Shown: piece after piece, positions 13,980 through 22,278 of the stretch
Layout: each line of letters starts with the position of its first letter
Position numbering within the stretch: position 1 is the stretch's first letter
Origin: an uncultured Eubacteriales bacterium
GTDB taxonomy: Bacteria > Bacillota > Clostridia > Peptostreptococcales > Anaerovoracaceae
Assembly (NCBI GenBank): GCA_902795135.1
Contig: CADBJW010000012.1
Span: forward strand, 1 to 48,341
DNA: 48,341 nucleotides
Direction: 5' to 3'
Notes under the pieces: model-generated
What the model was told of the DNA's origin: nothing
What the model saw: only the letters and a program-made list of their open reading frames with translations
Database searches by the model: none
Made by a program: the position numbers and the translations under genes

Positions 13980-15341
13980 TTACAGGAAAATGTATTTGCA
14001 TGCAAAGAGTGCTGCGAGGATGTACATCAGTACTGTAATATCTTCTTTCTTTCCGCAGAACAGTTTGATCAGAACAAAGGAAATACAGCCGATGGCGATT
14101 CCCTCTGAAATGCTGTAAAAGAGCGGCATTGCGATAATGCAGAGATATGCTGGAATGGAATCGGTTAAGGTTTCTTTGCTGAAGGTGAACTCTTTGATCC
14201 CCTCAAACATGAGGAATCCAACCATCATCAGGGCCGGAGCTGTTGCGAAGGCTGGAATCGCAGTAAACAGCGGTGAAAACAGTGTGGACAAGGCAAATAA
14301 GCAACCGGTCGTGATTGCCGTAAGCCCTGTGCGGCCTCCAATGGCAACCCCAGCTGAAGATTCAACAAAAGTCGTCGTCGTCGACGTCCCTAACACAGCG
14401 CCGCATGTAGTCGCGATCGCATCAGAAAGAAGTGCCGGCCGGATGGCAGGCAGATGACCGTCCTTATCCAGCATTCCTGCCTTTGTGCTGACACCGATCA
14501 ACGTTCCTATAGTGTCAAACATATCCACGAACAGAAATGAAAAAACGATTGCGATAAAGTTAAAAATGCTGGTCCCGGCCAGTCCATGGGTAAAACACTT
14601 ACCAAAAGTAAGTCCCAAATCAGAAAAGTCAAAACTGATGATCGCAGTCGGGAAAAGGCTAAAGGCGCCGTTATCCGGATCCGGAACATAGATGCCGATC
14701 AATTGACAAATCATTCCCAAAATCCATGTGACCACGATTCCGATGAGGATAGACCCCTTGATTTCACGAATGTACAAAACCGCTGTAATGAAAAGGCCGA
14801 TCAGCGCCAGCAGCGCACAGATTCCTGCGGTCGAAAAGCTTTCTCTAAAATCAACAATCGTTACCAGTGTAGAGGAATCCACGCAAAGGCCTGCGTTTTG
14901 AAGACCGATGAACGCAATAAACAGCCCGATCCCTACTGAAACTCCGGTTTTAAGCGGAAGCGGTATGGCATTGAATATGGCTTCTCGTACACTCGTCAGT
15001 GACAGGAGTATGAAAATCACGCCCTCTATGAAAACAGCCATCAACGCCGTTTCCCAGGCAACGCCCATAATGCCAACGACCGTATAGGCCAAAAATGCAT
15101 TCAACCCCATACCGGCGGATAACGCAAATGGCAGATTCGCCATAAATCCCATGCAAAAGCATCCGATGACCGATGCCAGACACGTTGCGATCAGCACTGC
15201 ATTGGAGTTGATTCCTGCTGCGCCCAAAATCGATGGGTTGATTGCCAGAATGTACGCCATGGTCATAAATGTCGTCAGTCCGGCAGCCAGTTCCGTTTTA
15301 ACGGTTGTATTATTTTCTTTTAATTTGAACAGTTTCTCCAT
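13980..15341 (-). CDS. NCS2 family purine permease (AzgA/PbuG-like, guanine/hypoxanthine/adenine)
   Basis: A polytopic permease of about 453 residues. It carries the AzgA-branch signatures AGLTTFMTMAYILAINPSIL, PFALSAGMGLNAFLAY and the STTTTFVESSAGVAIGGRTG region, which identify proton-coupled adenine/guanine/hypoxanthine importers. Two starts are possible. ATG 15362 has no ribosome site. ATG 15341 has GGAGG upstream, although 14 nt away, and matches the usual family N-terminus (MEKLFKLKENNTTVKTE), so it is preferred. The gene is monocistronic and diverges from the radical SAM gene. Confidence 0.9.
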   Translation of the reverse strand: MEKLFKLKENNTTVKTELAAGLTTFMTMAYILAINPSILGAAGINSNAVLIATCLASVIGCFCMGFMANLPFALSAGMGLNAFLAYTVVGIMGVAWETALMAVFIEGVIFILLSLTSVREAIFNAIPLPLKTGVSVGIGLFIAFIGLQNAGLCVDSSTLVTIVDFRESFSTAGICALLALIGLFITAVLYIREIKGSILIGIVVTWILGMICQLIGIYVPDPDNGAFSLFPTAIISFDFSDLGLTFGKCFTHGLAGTSIFNFIAIVFSFLFVDMFDTIGTLIGVSTKAGMLDKDGHLPAIRPALLSDAIATTCGAVLGTSTTTTFVESSAGVAIGGRTGLTAITTGCLFALSTLFSPLFTAIPAFATAPALMMVGFLMFEGIKEFTFSKETLTDSIPAYLCIIAMPLFYSISEGIAIGCISFVLIKLFCGKKEDITVLMYILAALFACKYIFL

Positions 15342-15445
15342 GACCCTGCTTTTTTCCTCCATTCTTATCGTGGAAATACACGGGTAATCATAGCATAAAA
15401 TGGTTCATGGAACAAGCTTTTGGCTTTTGGCGTGCACTCTGCCCC

Positions 15446-15474
15446 TTGAAATCGGGGAACCAATCATTCATAAT
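15446..15474 (+). promoter_or_regulatory. Promoter of the radical SAM-nhaC pair
   Basis: TTGAAA (15446-15451) and CATAAT (15469-15474) are separated by 17 nt. A small CCCC...GGGG inverted repeat surrounds the -35 box. The start would be about 25 nt before the ATG at 15505. Confidence 0.55.
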
Positions 15475-15504
15475 GGAAAAAGTGCTGAAAAAGGAGGAAT
15501 GCTC

Positions 15505-16095
15505 ATGTCAATCGTCTACGATTATTTTGGCGGACTATACATCAATCTTACCAACAAATGCACCAACCGCTGCGAATTCTGCATTCGGAATTTCACAGAC
15601 AGTCTGGGCAATGCGGATTCTCTGGTTCTGGACCGGGATCCGGATGTGGAAGAAGTCAAAGCAGAACTGCGAAAATGGAAACTGAGCAACTATGACGAAG
15701 TTGTTTTCTGCGGATACGGCGAACCTACCGAACGGCTGCCGGAGCTTTTGGAACTTGCAAAACATATCAAGGCTGCTTACGGCAAACCGATTCGAATTAA
15801 CACGAATGGTCTGGCAGATCTCATTTGGGGAGAAGACACGACGGCTTGGCTGGACGGCATCATTGATTCCGTTTCCATCAGCCTGAACGAGGCCGATGCA
15901 GAGAGTTACGATCGCCTTTGTCACCCGCGCTTTGGCATTCAGTCCTACGATGCAATCCTCACCTACATCAAAAATGTCAAAAAACACGTTCCGAATGTTG
16001 CTGTCTCCGTCGTTGGCGGAAGCATTACTTATAGTGCCATCGAACAGTGCAGAAAAATTGCAGAAGATCTGGATGTCACGTTCAAAGTGAGGTAG
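15505..16095 (+). CDS. TatD-associated-type radical SAM protein
   Basis: A 196-residue short radical SAM protein. The cluster motif CTNRCEFC supplies Cys19, Cys23 and Cys26, followed by VVFCGYGEPTERL (the GGE-like SAM site) and RINTNGLADL. The opening LYINLTNKCTNRCEFC and the small size match the family named for its usual neighbour TatD, but no tatD gene is present here. The ATG at 15505 has AGGAGG at a good distance; the ATG at 15499 is too close to it. The stop codon overlaps the ribosome site of nhaC, so the two are co-translated. Substrate unknown. Confidence 0.82.
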   Translation: MSIVYDYFGGLYINLTNKCTNRCEFCIRNFTDSLGNADSLVLDRDPDVEEVKAELRKWKLSNYDEVVFCGYGEPTERLPELLELAKHIKAAYGKPIRINTNGLADLIWGEDTTAWLDGIIDSVSISLNEADAESYDRLCHPRFGIQSYDAILTYIKNVKKHVPNVAVSVVGGSITYSAIEQCRKIAEDLDVTFKVR

Positions 16096-16098
16096 TCC

Positions 16099-17463
16099 AT
16101 GGGCCTGATTATCGTATTCGTTCTATTCATTGCCGGTATGATCACCGCCATTGCGTTGGGGCTGTCCATGATTCTGCCCCTTCTCTTTGGGTTGATTCTA
16201 TTCACCCTGCTGGGGCTGTATGTCCTCAAGAAATCCGGTATCGGATACGGCAAAGGACTTTTGGAACTGTCCAAGTGGAGTTGGGGTTCCATCAAAGATT
16301 CTCTGGTTGTCATTGAAGTCATGCTGATCATCGGTTTCATCACCGCCGCATGGAGAATTTCCGGAACGATCACCGTATTCGTTTACTACGGAATCAAAGT
16401 CATCGTTCCACCTGCCTTTTTGTTAATTGCATTCCTGCTTTCCTGTCTTCTCAGCTATGCGCTGGGGACATCGTTCGGTGTTGCCGGAACTCTGGGTGTT
16501 ATCTTTATGGCCCTTGCAAGAAGCGGCGGCGTGGACCCGCTGATCACTGCCGGAGTGGTAATGTCCGGGATCTATTTTGGTGACCGGGGATCCCCGGTAT
16601 CGTCCAGTGCCAATATGGTGGCCGGGATCACGAAAACGGATATCATGGTCAACGTAAAGCTCATGTTCAAATCCGCTGCCCTTCCCTTTACGATTACCAC
16701 GATCATTTATGCCATCGTTTCTTATATGAATCCCATCAGTCATGTAGACTCAGCCATTGTTCATGAGTTTGAAAGCGCCTTCACCCTTTCCCCATGGAGC
16801 TTTTTACCTGCTGCAGTAATGCTCTTGCTCCCACTTCTGAAAGTGGGCGTGATTCTTTCCATTACAGCAAGTATCCTAACCAGTGTTGCCGTCGCCTTCT
16901 TCGTCGAGCACGTTGCATTTCTTGAGATTGTACGCATACTATTTTTCGGGTATCACACTACGGGAACGGGACTGGGAACGATTCTAAATGGTGGCGGTTT
17001 GTGCTCCATGCTTGAAATCGCCGCGATCCTCGTCATTTCCTGCGCTTACTCCGGCATTTTCAACCGTACGGAAATGCTAAAGAGCCTGCTGGATCTCATC
17101 GAAAAAAGCTGTACCAAGGTTGGAAGACTGGCGGTCACCTTCCTTGTCAGCGCAGCGACCTGCTGCATATTCTGCAATCAAACGATCGCAACCCTAATGT
17201 GCAACGACCTGCTGATGAAACCCTATCTGAACACCGGCGGTTCCAGACAGGAACTGGCCATTGATATGGAAAACACCGTTATCATCATCGTTGGTCTGAT
17301 CCCGTGGTGCATTGCCTGCTCTGTGCCTTTGACCTTTATGGGCGTCGGCATCGGCGCATTGCCGTGGGCGTTCTATATGTATCTGGTTCCAGCCTGCTAT
17401 TTCTTCACGAAGAAGCGTTGGTTTTCGAATAGAGCTCACGTCGCAGCTGACCAGTCTGACTAA
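16099..17463 (+). CDS. nhaC: NhaC family Na+/H+ antiporter (or related organic-anion antiporter)
   Basis: A 454-residue membrane protein with about eleven hydrophobic segments. The conserved NhaC core is visible: SYALGTSFGVAGTLGVIFMA and IYFGDRGSPVSSSANMVAG, followed later by NGGGLCSMLEIAAILVISC. Family members exchange sodium for protons, and some exchange malate and lactate. The start lies 3 nt after the radical SAM stop with GAGGT upstream. The 3' end overlaps the convergent DUF6382 gene by 59 bp, so there is no room for a terminator between them. Confidence 0.87.
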   Translation: MGLIIVFVLFIAGMITAIALGLSMILPLLFGLILFTLLGLYVLKKSGIGYGKGLLELSKWSWGSIKDSLVVIEVMLIIGFITAAWRISGTITVFVYYGIKVIVPPAFLLIAFLLSCLLSYALGTSFGVAGTLGVIFMALARSGGVDPLITAGVVMSGIYFGDRGSPVSSSANMVAGITKTDIMVNVKLMFKSAALPFTITTIIYAIVSYMNPISHVDSAIVHEFESAFTLSPWSFLPAAVMLLLPLLKVGVILSITASILTSVAVAFFVEHVAFLEIVRILFFGYHTTGTGLGTILNGGGLCSMLEIAAILVISCAYSGIFNRTEMLKSLLDLIEKSCTKVGRLAVTFLVSAATCCIFCNQTIATLMCNDLLMKPYLNTGGSRQELAIDMENTVIIIVGLIPWCIACSVPLTFMGVGIGALPWAFYMYLVPACYFFTKKRWFSNRAHVAADQSD

Positions 17464-17944
17464 CGATGTCATGAATGCGGTAGTGGCCGTAATGGATCGA
17501 CCTGGCGATTTGATCCAGATAACCGACGTGTTCGTCTTTGATTTCCGTTTTTAACTGTGAAATAAACTTCAAAAGATTGCGCCGGAGACTGATATTCTCA
17601 CCGGTAATCGGAACGTAGGCGATTTTTATTTCTCCGGATTCCTGCCGGTAAAAAATGGTCTTGCTGCTTAGCGTCACTTTCGCAGGAGTAATCAGATACT
17701 CCGCAACATGTCCCAAAATAAGAAGTACCTTTTCCAATACGAACAATGCATCGTCTGTTTTTTCGATGCTGTAAGTGTCCAGGGCCGCAAATCCGCTGCA
17801 GTTATAGTAAGCCGTTTCCTTTCCGTTTTCTCCAATGAAGACCATCGGAATCAGATAGTCACACTCTCCCGATGTGAGCATGATTCGCTCGTAATCGTGT
17901 ATTGCATTTTCCTGAAACGTGATTTTATATTCATCTTCCCACAT
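17405..17944 (-). CDS. DUF6382-type protein at the end of the Tad pilus operon
   Basis: A 179-residue soluble protein without signal or membrane segment. The N-terminal pattern (LTSGECDYLIPMVFIGENGKETAYYNCSGFAAL and an SKTIFYR strand) resembles the DUF6382 domain, which in Firmicutes is often joined to an FHA domain and encoded with Tad/Flp pilus genes. No FHA domain is present here. It is last in the leftward pilus cluster, 51 nt after the Cys-rich TadE-like gene, with AAAGGGGA before the ATG. Its end overlaps nhaC on the other strand. Function unknown; family assignment is from memory of the pattern. Confidence 0.6.
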   Translation of the reverse strand: MWEDEYKITFQENAIHDYERIMLTSGECDYLIPMVFIGENGKETAYYNCSGFAALDTYSIEKTDDALFVLEKVLLILGHVAEYLITPAKVTLSSKTIFYRQESGEIKIAYVPITGENISLRRNLLKFISQLKTEIKDEHVGYLDQIARSIHYGHYRIHDIVSQTGQLRRELYSKTNASS

Positions 17945-17995
17945 ATGAAATCCCCTTTATTTCTTTTCCATGTATATATGTCCCCTGCTGATTCA

Positions 17996-18757
17996 CTACG
18001 TCCCGCCGCACTTGCTGCAAGGCGTGTAGCCTTTTTCTTCGGCTTCCGACCGGTCTATGACCGCCGTGTGCCGTTTGATGCTCCGGCAGTTTCCCCGGTG
18101 GTAGGCGGTATCTTCTCCGCCAAAACAAAAAACGATACTGCCTGGTTCAAGTTTTCCTGAATCGCACATCTCACATGCCTTATATTGCCGCTTCAAGCGA
18201 CTGGTCAGTATGCAGCTTTTCACCGAAGCCTTCACATAGGTACAGGACTGGCTGTGATACTTTTCACCAGACTGAGGAAAAATCCAGACCGGGTCTTCCG
18301 GTTCTTCGCTTTCCAGGCCCTCGGTTCCCATGCCATGGGGTTCGTATTGAAGTCCCTTGAATCCGCGGTATTTCACTTTTCCTTTGAACTCCATGTTCCG
18401 GTCGAACCCCGCCGGGAGCACGATGCTCATGTTCGCCTTCACCGTATATTTGGTCAATTCATTGCAAAGACCATCGGAATAATGATCCGCAACGCCAGTG
18501 ATTTTCAGAGAATCCAAAGGATCGTTCTCTCTTAAAATCCTCTTTTTGATCCGCGGGATCGAGTCCAGTTCAGAAATGCTCCCATAAGCTCTGGATGCGG
18601 AGTACGCGCTTTCGTCAATGGCACAATGCATCACGTTCTCCCAAACGGAATCAAGCTTTATGAAATATCCCACGGATAGAACAGCCAGAATCACAAAAGG
18701 CAGGAAAATGGCTGCTTCCAGAGTATAAAAACCTTTTCTGTTAATACTTTTTGTCAT
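17996..18757 (-). CDS. TadE-like pseudopilin with two tandem Cys/His metal-binding-like modules
   Basis: A 253-residue protein. Residues 8-35 (KGFYTLEAAIFLPFVILAVL) form a type IV-pilin-like N-terminus with Glu in the usual place, as in TadE minor pilins. The C-terminal third contains two copies of a module with H-x3-C followed by C-x2-C: His168/Cys172...Cys195/Cys198 and His220/Cys224...Cys247/Cys250. These resemble small zinc-binding modules found in several secreted proteins, but could also form disulfides. The start codon overlaps the end of the upstream DUF5702 gene by 17 nt, suggesting translational coupling. The longer frame upstream lies within that gene and lacks a ribosome site. Confidence 0.72.
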   Translation of the reverse strand: MTKSINRKGFYTLEAAIFLPFVILAVLSVGYFIKLDSVWENVMHCAIDESAYSASRAYGSISELDSIPRIKKRILRENDPLDSLKITGVADHYSDGLCNELTKYTVKANMSIVLPAGFDRNMEFKGKVKYRGFKGLQYEPHGMGTEGLESEEPEDPVWIFPQSGEKYHSQSCTYVKASVKSCILTSRLKRQYKACEMCDSGKLEPGSIVFCFGGEDTAYHRGNCRSIKRHTAVIDRSEAEEKGYTPCSKCGGT

Positions 18758-19943
18758 AGGAGTAATGTGTTCCGTTGATGACCGAGTCCATAGAAATCCC
18801 ATAAGAGCATTCCGAAATCAAAAAATCAGAATCATAATTCTTTCTCATATTGATTTGGATCAAATCAAGGATGCGGGCTGTTTTTATGTCGTGATCTTCG
18901 ATAAACAATAGAATCCTGAGATAATCCTGATACACTTCACCTTTGTTGACATCCGGTTTGATCAGCTTGTCGGTTTTTTTCTTCAATAGTCCGTCCATAT
19001 CCACCGCCCAGGAAGATGCATCCTTTACAATCGGTACCTTGTATCCGGCATGCAAAAGCTTGGCGTCATTAAAGGATTCTGCCGTGGCCCAAGCCGCAGC
19101 GATTCCGGTTTGGGTCACCGTTCCCAGTAATCCCGGTGTAATCGTCTCCGCTGCTGCGGTAACGGCCGCCCACTTTTCCGGATCGGAATAAATATGGGCC
19201 AGATTCGCTGGAAAACGAATCGCCTTTAAGGCCAGATCAGTCCGGCGGATGTTGTCTTCATCGGACAATTTTCCTGCCAGAAGATATTCCACCTCATTGT
19301 TGAAAAAGTGGTTTTCTGCAGGCATGGTCGTATCCGAATTAAAATGGGTCAGTATATAGCTGTCCAGCATATAGCTTCGCGTTCCTTTTTTGAATACCCG
19401 AGACGGGTTTTTGACACTCGAAGCAGCCGCCTCTGCCTTTTGGACGATGCCTTTATCCGGAATCTGTCTTGAAGGCAGAGATACGATGGTTGGACCGTGT
19501 CGCAATGTGTGTTTGGTCCGGTCTGTCTCCACCGGTCGTTCTTTGATCGCATCTGCAAGGCCAACCGTTTTTACATATTGGATGATTTGTTCCTCCACAT
19601 TTCCAACATCGATGACGTTGAACCTGCCTGCGGAGATTTGGCTGCTTTCTATATTTACACCTTTTAATGCACCCAGGGAATATGATGTGTAGTTTCGGAA
19701 TTTCCTAGAAAGCTGCGCATCATTTCCCTGGAGGAGGAATAGCCCATATTCCTGCTGCACATAAGAATCGAATTCTGACATGACCGAATCACCGGCCAGC
19801 CTAAAGACACTGTCTGCAAAACTGCCAACCGCCTGATTATGCGCGGCATAGATCATGACGAGTGAGATAGACATCAAACCCGAAAGTATTACACAGAGGA
19901 ACACTGCTGAGCTGCCTTTTTTAGTCTTGAATAATTTCCCCAA
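18741..19943 (-). CDS. DUF5702-type pilus-assembly protein (TadG-like)
   Basis: A roughly 400-residue protein with one N-terminal membrane segment (SSAVFLCVILSGLMSISLVM) and a long extracytoplasmic region, the layout of DUF5702/TadG-like proteins in Firmicute Tad loci. A TTG at 19943 is the likely start: AGGAGG sits 7 nt before it and the protein then begins MGKLFKTKKGSSAVFL. The ATG at 19976 gives 11 extra residues but lacks a ribosome site. It overlaps the upstream TadE gene by 23 nt and the downstream gene by 17 nt. Probable role: minor component of the Flp pilus at the cell envelope. Confidence 0.68.
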   Translation of the reverse strand: MGKLFKTKKGSSAVFLCVILSGLMSISLVMIYAAHNQAVGSFADSVFRLAGDSVMSEFDSYVQQEYGLFLLQGNDAQLSRKFRNYTSYSLGALKGVNIESSQISAGRFNVIDVGNVEEQIIQYVKTVGLADAIKERPVETDRTKHTLRHGPTIVSLPSRQIPDKGIVQKAEAAASSVKNPSRVFKKGTRSYMLDSYILTHFNSDTTMPAENHFFNNEVEYLLAGKLSDEDNIRRTDLALKAIRFPANLAHIYSDPEKWAAVTAAAETITPGLLGTVTQTGIAAAWATAESFNDAKLLHAGYKVPIVKDASSWAVDMDGLLKKKTDKLIKPDVNKGEVYQDYLRILLFIEDHDIKTARILDLIQINMRKNYDSDFLISECSYGISMDSVINGTHYSYDKKY

Positions 19944-20325
19944 TTTTCTGCCTCCTGAGAACATACCTGGTACCATTCGTAATATAAACAGAGCTATTTA
20001 GTTGCGTGCCCTCCTCTTGTCTGAGCAAACCCTCATGGATCATATGGATTTCTTTATGGCCGGAAATCTTTTTCCGACTGTACTCGAAAGAAATGTCCCC
20101 ATTCATTGGTGCACCGCCTTGTTCTGCCGGAGAGCGTTCCTCCATTACGCGAGTCTTCCCTGTAACCGCGTCCGTTTCCAGTCGCAGAATGCGGTGCATC
20201 CCGCTTTGTGAAACGGATCCGTCATAGTAGTACATTACAATCAGTATGACTGTAATCAGGGTAAGTATGATCATCGGCAAAATTACAGATGCTTCGATCA
20301 GGTAGGTTCCGCGCTTTGAATGCAT
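19921..20325 (-). CDS. TadE family minor pilin
   Basis: A 134-residue protein with a pilin-like N-terminus (KRGTYLIEASVILPMIILTLITVILIV) in which Glu follows the cleavage-region Gly, then a charged extracellular domain. This is the TadE pattern: small pseudopilins processed by the Flp prepilin peptidase and needed for Tad secretion. The start ATG shares bases with the stop of the Flp-like pilin gene (TGATG). The 3' end overlaps the DUF5702 gene. Confidence 0.78.
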   Translation of the reverse strand: MHSKRGTYLIEASVILPMIILTLITVILIVMYYYDGSVSQSGMHRILRLETDAVTGKTRVMEERSPAEQGGAPMNGDISFEYSRKKISGHKEIHMIHEGLLRQEEGTQLNSSVYITNGTRYVLRRQKIGEIIQD

Positions 20326-20483
20326 CAGTTGAATTTATCCAGTCCTTTGAAGGTTTCGTTAACAAAATCGGTGATTTGTGTCTTAAAGATCAACCCTATG
20401 GCGACTGCGATTGCAACCAGAATCGCCACCTGGACCAGCTCCATGCCGCTTTTGCTGCGGCACCATTGTTTCATATAATTCAT
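20325..20483 (-). CDS. Flp-type pilin subunit (52 residues)
   Basis: A short gene easily missed by length cut-offs. The product starts MNYMKQWCRSKSGMELVQVA and continues ILVAIAVAIGLIFKTQITDF, ending GLDKFN. The Gly-Met-Glu junction followed by a 20-residue hydrophobic helix and a short polar tail is the layout of Flp1-like major pilins. GAGG lies 6 nt before the ATG and the stop overlaps the tadE start. Its place between TadC and TadE matches a Tad operon, so it is most likely the major pilin. Length is typical of Flp (50-60 residues). Confidence 0.83.
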   Translation of the reverse strand: MNYMKQWCRSKSGMELVQVAILVAIAVAIGLIFKTQITDFVNETFKGLDKFN

Positions 20484-20497
20484 TGTAACCTCGTTTC

Positions 20498-21499
20498 TTA
20501 TAATTCCAGCAATGCAGGGCTTACCGTTATAATAACCAGAACCAGGAGGAACAAGGTTAAGGGAACCGTCAATTTGGTTTCCGATATTCTCCCCCGCTCT
20601 TCACAGTCCCTCTTCCTGTTGATCCACAGCACTTCACTTTCCAGCTGGAGTTTGTCGGTAAGTTCTACACCTTTATTGATATTGTCACTTAGAATATTGC
20701 TGATACGCATCAGTCCATTGTGTCCGGATTCTTTTGCAAAAGCTCTGAACTCCGTATTTAACGGACTGTTGGTTTCTTTGATATTCAGGTATATTCCCTG
20801 CATCTTTTCATAAAAATAATCGTTTTTACCTTCCTGCGAATCCAGACTCTCCTCAACGGACTTTTCAAAAGCCGCGCTGAGGACGAGACCTGCATTCAAG
20901 AGGAGTACCAATTTGTTAATAAATTCAGGAAGCCGTCTGGTAATTGAGTCGCTTCGTAACTTTTGTGTTTTCTTAATAGGTGTCAATCTGCTTCTATAAA
21001 GAAAGAAACAAAGAGTGAAAGTGATGATCAAAATTGGAATAGTGTTTCTTTTGGGTTCGGTACTCCAGTATATTTTCTCGCCATTCGAAAGGTAGGAAGG
21101 TAATATGACCTTTCGGGCGGAAATATCGTCGTTCACTCCTGAAACGGCACTTCGCAGTTCATATGCGATAACTTCCTCAGATGATAAATCCTGGGAGTCC
21201 TTCTCAGAAGTCTGTTCCCCTGATCCTCCGGCAGATTCTTCCGCATAGGGATCAATGGTTATTTCATATTTCTTTTCATATTTTGTTTTCCCTTCTCTTA
21301 CACCGGCTTTCAGGCTGATGTGCTCCGGGGTTTCTCCCTCATCCGGCCTCAGAAGCACAATGTCTCCATTTTGATTTTTGTAAATCATATGACTGTCCCT
21401 GGCACTCATGGCATAATCACATAGGATCAAAAGGAGTCCTGCCAACAGCACGATCAGCATTTTCCTGAGCAACGGGCTATCTAATACTTTGCTATTCAT
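20498..21499 (-). CDS. tadC: TadC-like pilus platform protein
   Basis: A 333-residue membrane protein. One N-terminal helix (MLIVLLAGLLLILCDYAM) is followed by an extracytoplasmic region of about 115 residues, a second helix (ILIITFTLCFFLYR) and a C-terminal T2SS-F-like half (RRLPEFINKLVLLLNAGLVLSAAFEKSV...) that ends in a final helix. TadB and TadC form the inner-membrane platform of Tad pili. The extracytoplasmic insert is longer than in many TadC proteins. It overlaps tadB by 4 nt (ATGA). Confidence 0.8.
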   Translation of the reverse strand: MNSKVLDSPLLRKMLIVLLAGLLLILCDYAMSARDSHMIYKNQNGDIVLLRPDEGETPEHISLKAGVREGKTKYEKKYEITIDPYAEESAGGSGEQTSEKDSQDLSSEEVIAYELRSAVSGVNDDISARKVILPSYLSNGEKIYWSTEPKRNTIPILIITFTLCFFLYRSRLTPIKKTQKLRSDSITRRLPEFINKLVLLLNAGLVLSAAFEKSVEESLDSQEGKNDYFYEKMQGIYLNIKETNSPLNTEFRAFAKESGHNGLMRISNILSDNINKGVELTDKLQLESEVLWINRKRDCEERGRISETKLTVPLTLFLLVLVIITVSPALLEL

Positions 21500-22278
21500 A
21501 ATTCAATCGTTGAAAACTTCTCCATGAGCCAGATTCCGTATACTGCCATGGCCAGACACCCGGTCATGACCAGTCGTCCGGTCAGGGTCGTATATAGAGG
21601 AGAAATATATGTTTGTGAGACGATATTCAGGGAAAGCAGCATTGCCAGAGGCATCAGTGCAATGATACGTCCTTCAAGTTTTTTCTGGGCAGTCAGGGCA
21701 CGAATTTCTCGTTCAATGTTCATTTTATCGGTCAGTATGGTCGAAGTCCTTGCAATGATTTTTTCCAGATCTCCTCCCATACTCCTGCACGTTACATATA
21801 CTTGCACGAAATTGTTCACATCTTCGCTCTTGGTTCTGCGCGCAAAATCCTCAAGCAATGTTTTATCGCTTTCGTTGTTTTCGAGGATACATTTGCGCAT
21901 ATGTGACAATTCGACCATAATCGGTTTTCCTGCGTCATACATGACGGACATGTTTTCTTCCGCCTCTACAAGCGCTTCCTGCATCTGTCTTCCGGCCGCA
22001 ACGGAAGCGGAAATGCAATAGAGCATATCTTTGAACTGCAATTCCAGTTCCTGCATCCGTTTTCTCGCCATGAACTTCTCATAAAAGGGCTGTACAAACT
22101 TTATGAGCACCCCGGAAGCCACAGACAGTATCAGGCTGTGATAAAACAGAAACACGGTCAAGGCGATGCAGCAGTAACCCACCAAATAGAAGGCTGTTTT
22201 CTCCTTCTGTGATAATTCATAAATTGAGTAATCGTATATCATCTGCGATTTTCCCGGCTTCTTCACCGGTTCTCCCAT
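21496..22278 (-). CDS. tadB: TadB-like pilus platform protein
   Basis: A 260-residue protein with an N-terminal pair of hydrophobic helices (about 30-60), a cytoplasmic T2SS-F domain (LQFKDMLYCISASVAAGRQMQEALVEAEEN; GGDLEKIIARTSTILTDK) and C-terminal helices. It is the partner of TadC in the platform. The upstream CpaF gene overlaps by 62 nt if the first ATG is used. An internal ATG at 22242 would shorten the overlap; neither has a strong ribosome site, so the start is uncertain. Confidence 0.82.
   Translation of the reverse strand: MGEPVKKPGKSQMIYDYSIYELSQKEKTAFYLVGYCCIALTVFLFYHSLILSVASGVLIKFVQPFYEKFMARKRMQELELQFKDMLYCISASVAAGRQMQEALVEAEENMSVMYDAGKPIMVELSHMRKCILENNESDKTLLEDFARRTKSEDVNNFVQVYVTCRSMGGDLEKIIARTSTILTDKMNIEREIRALTAQKKLEGRIIALMPLAMLLSLNIVSQTYISPLYTTLTGRLVMTGCLAMAVYGIWLMEKFSTIEL

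Noticed and set aside
13512-14038. Several open frames of 100-145 codons across the palindrome on both strands
   Set aside because: They arise because the GC-rich palindrome lacks stop codons; no ribosome sites, no recognisable domains, and they mirror one another.
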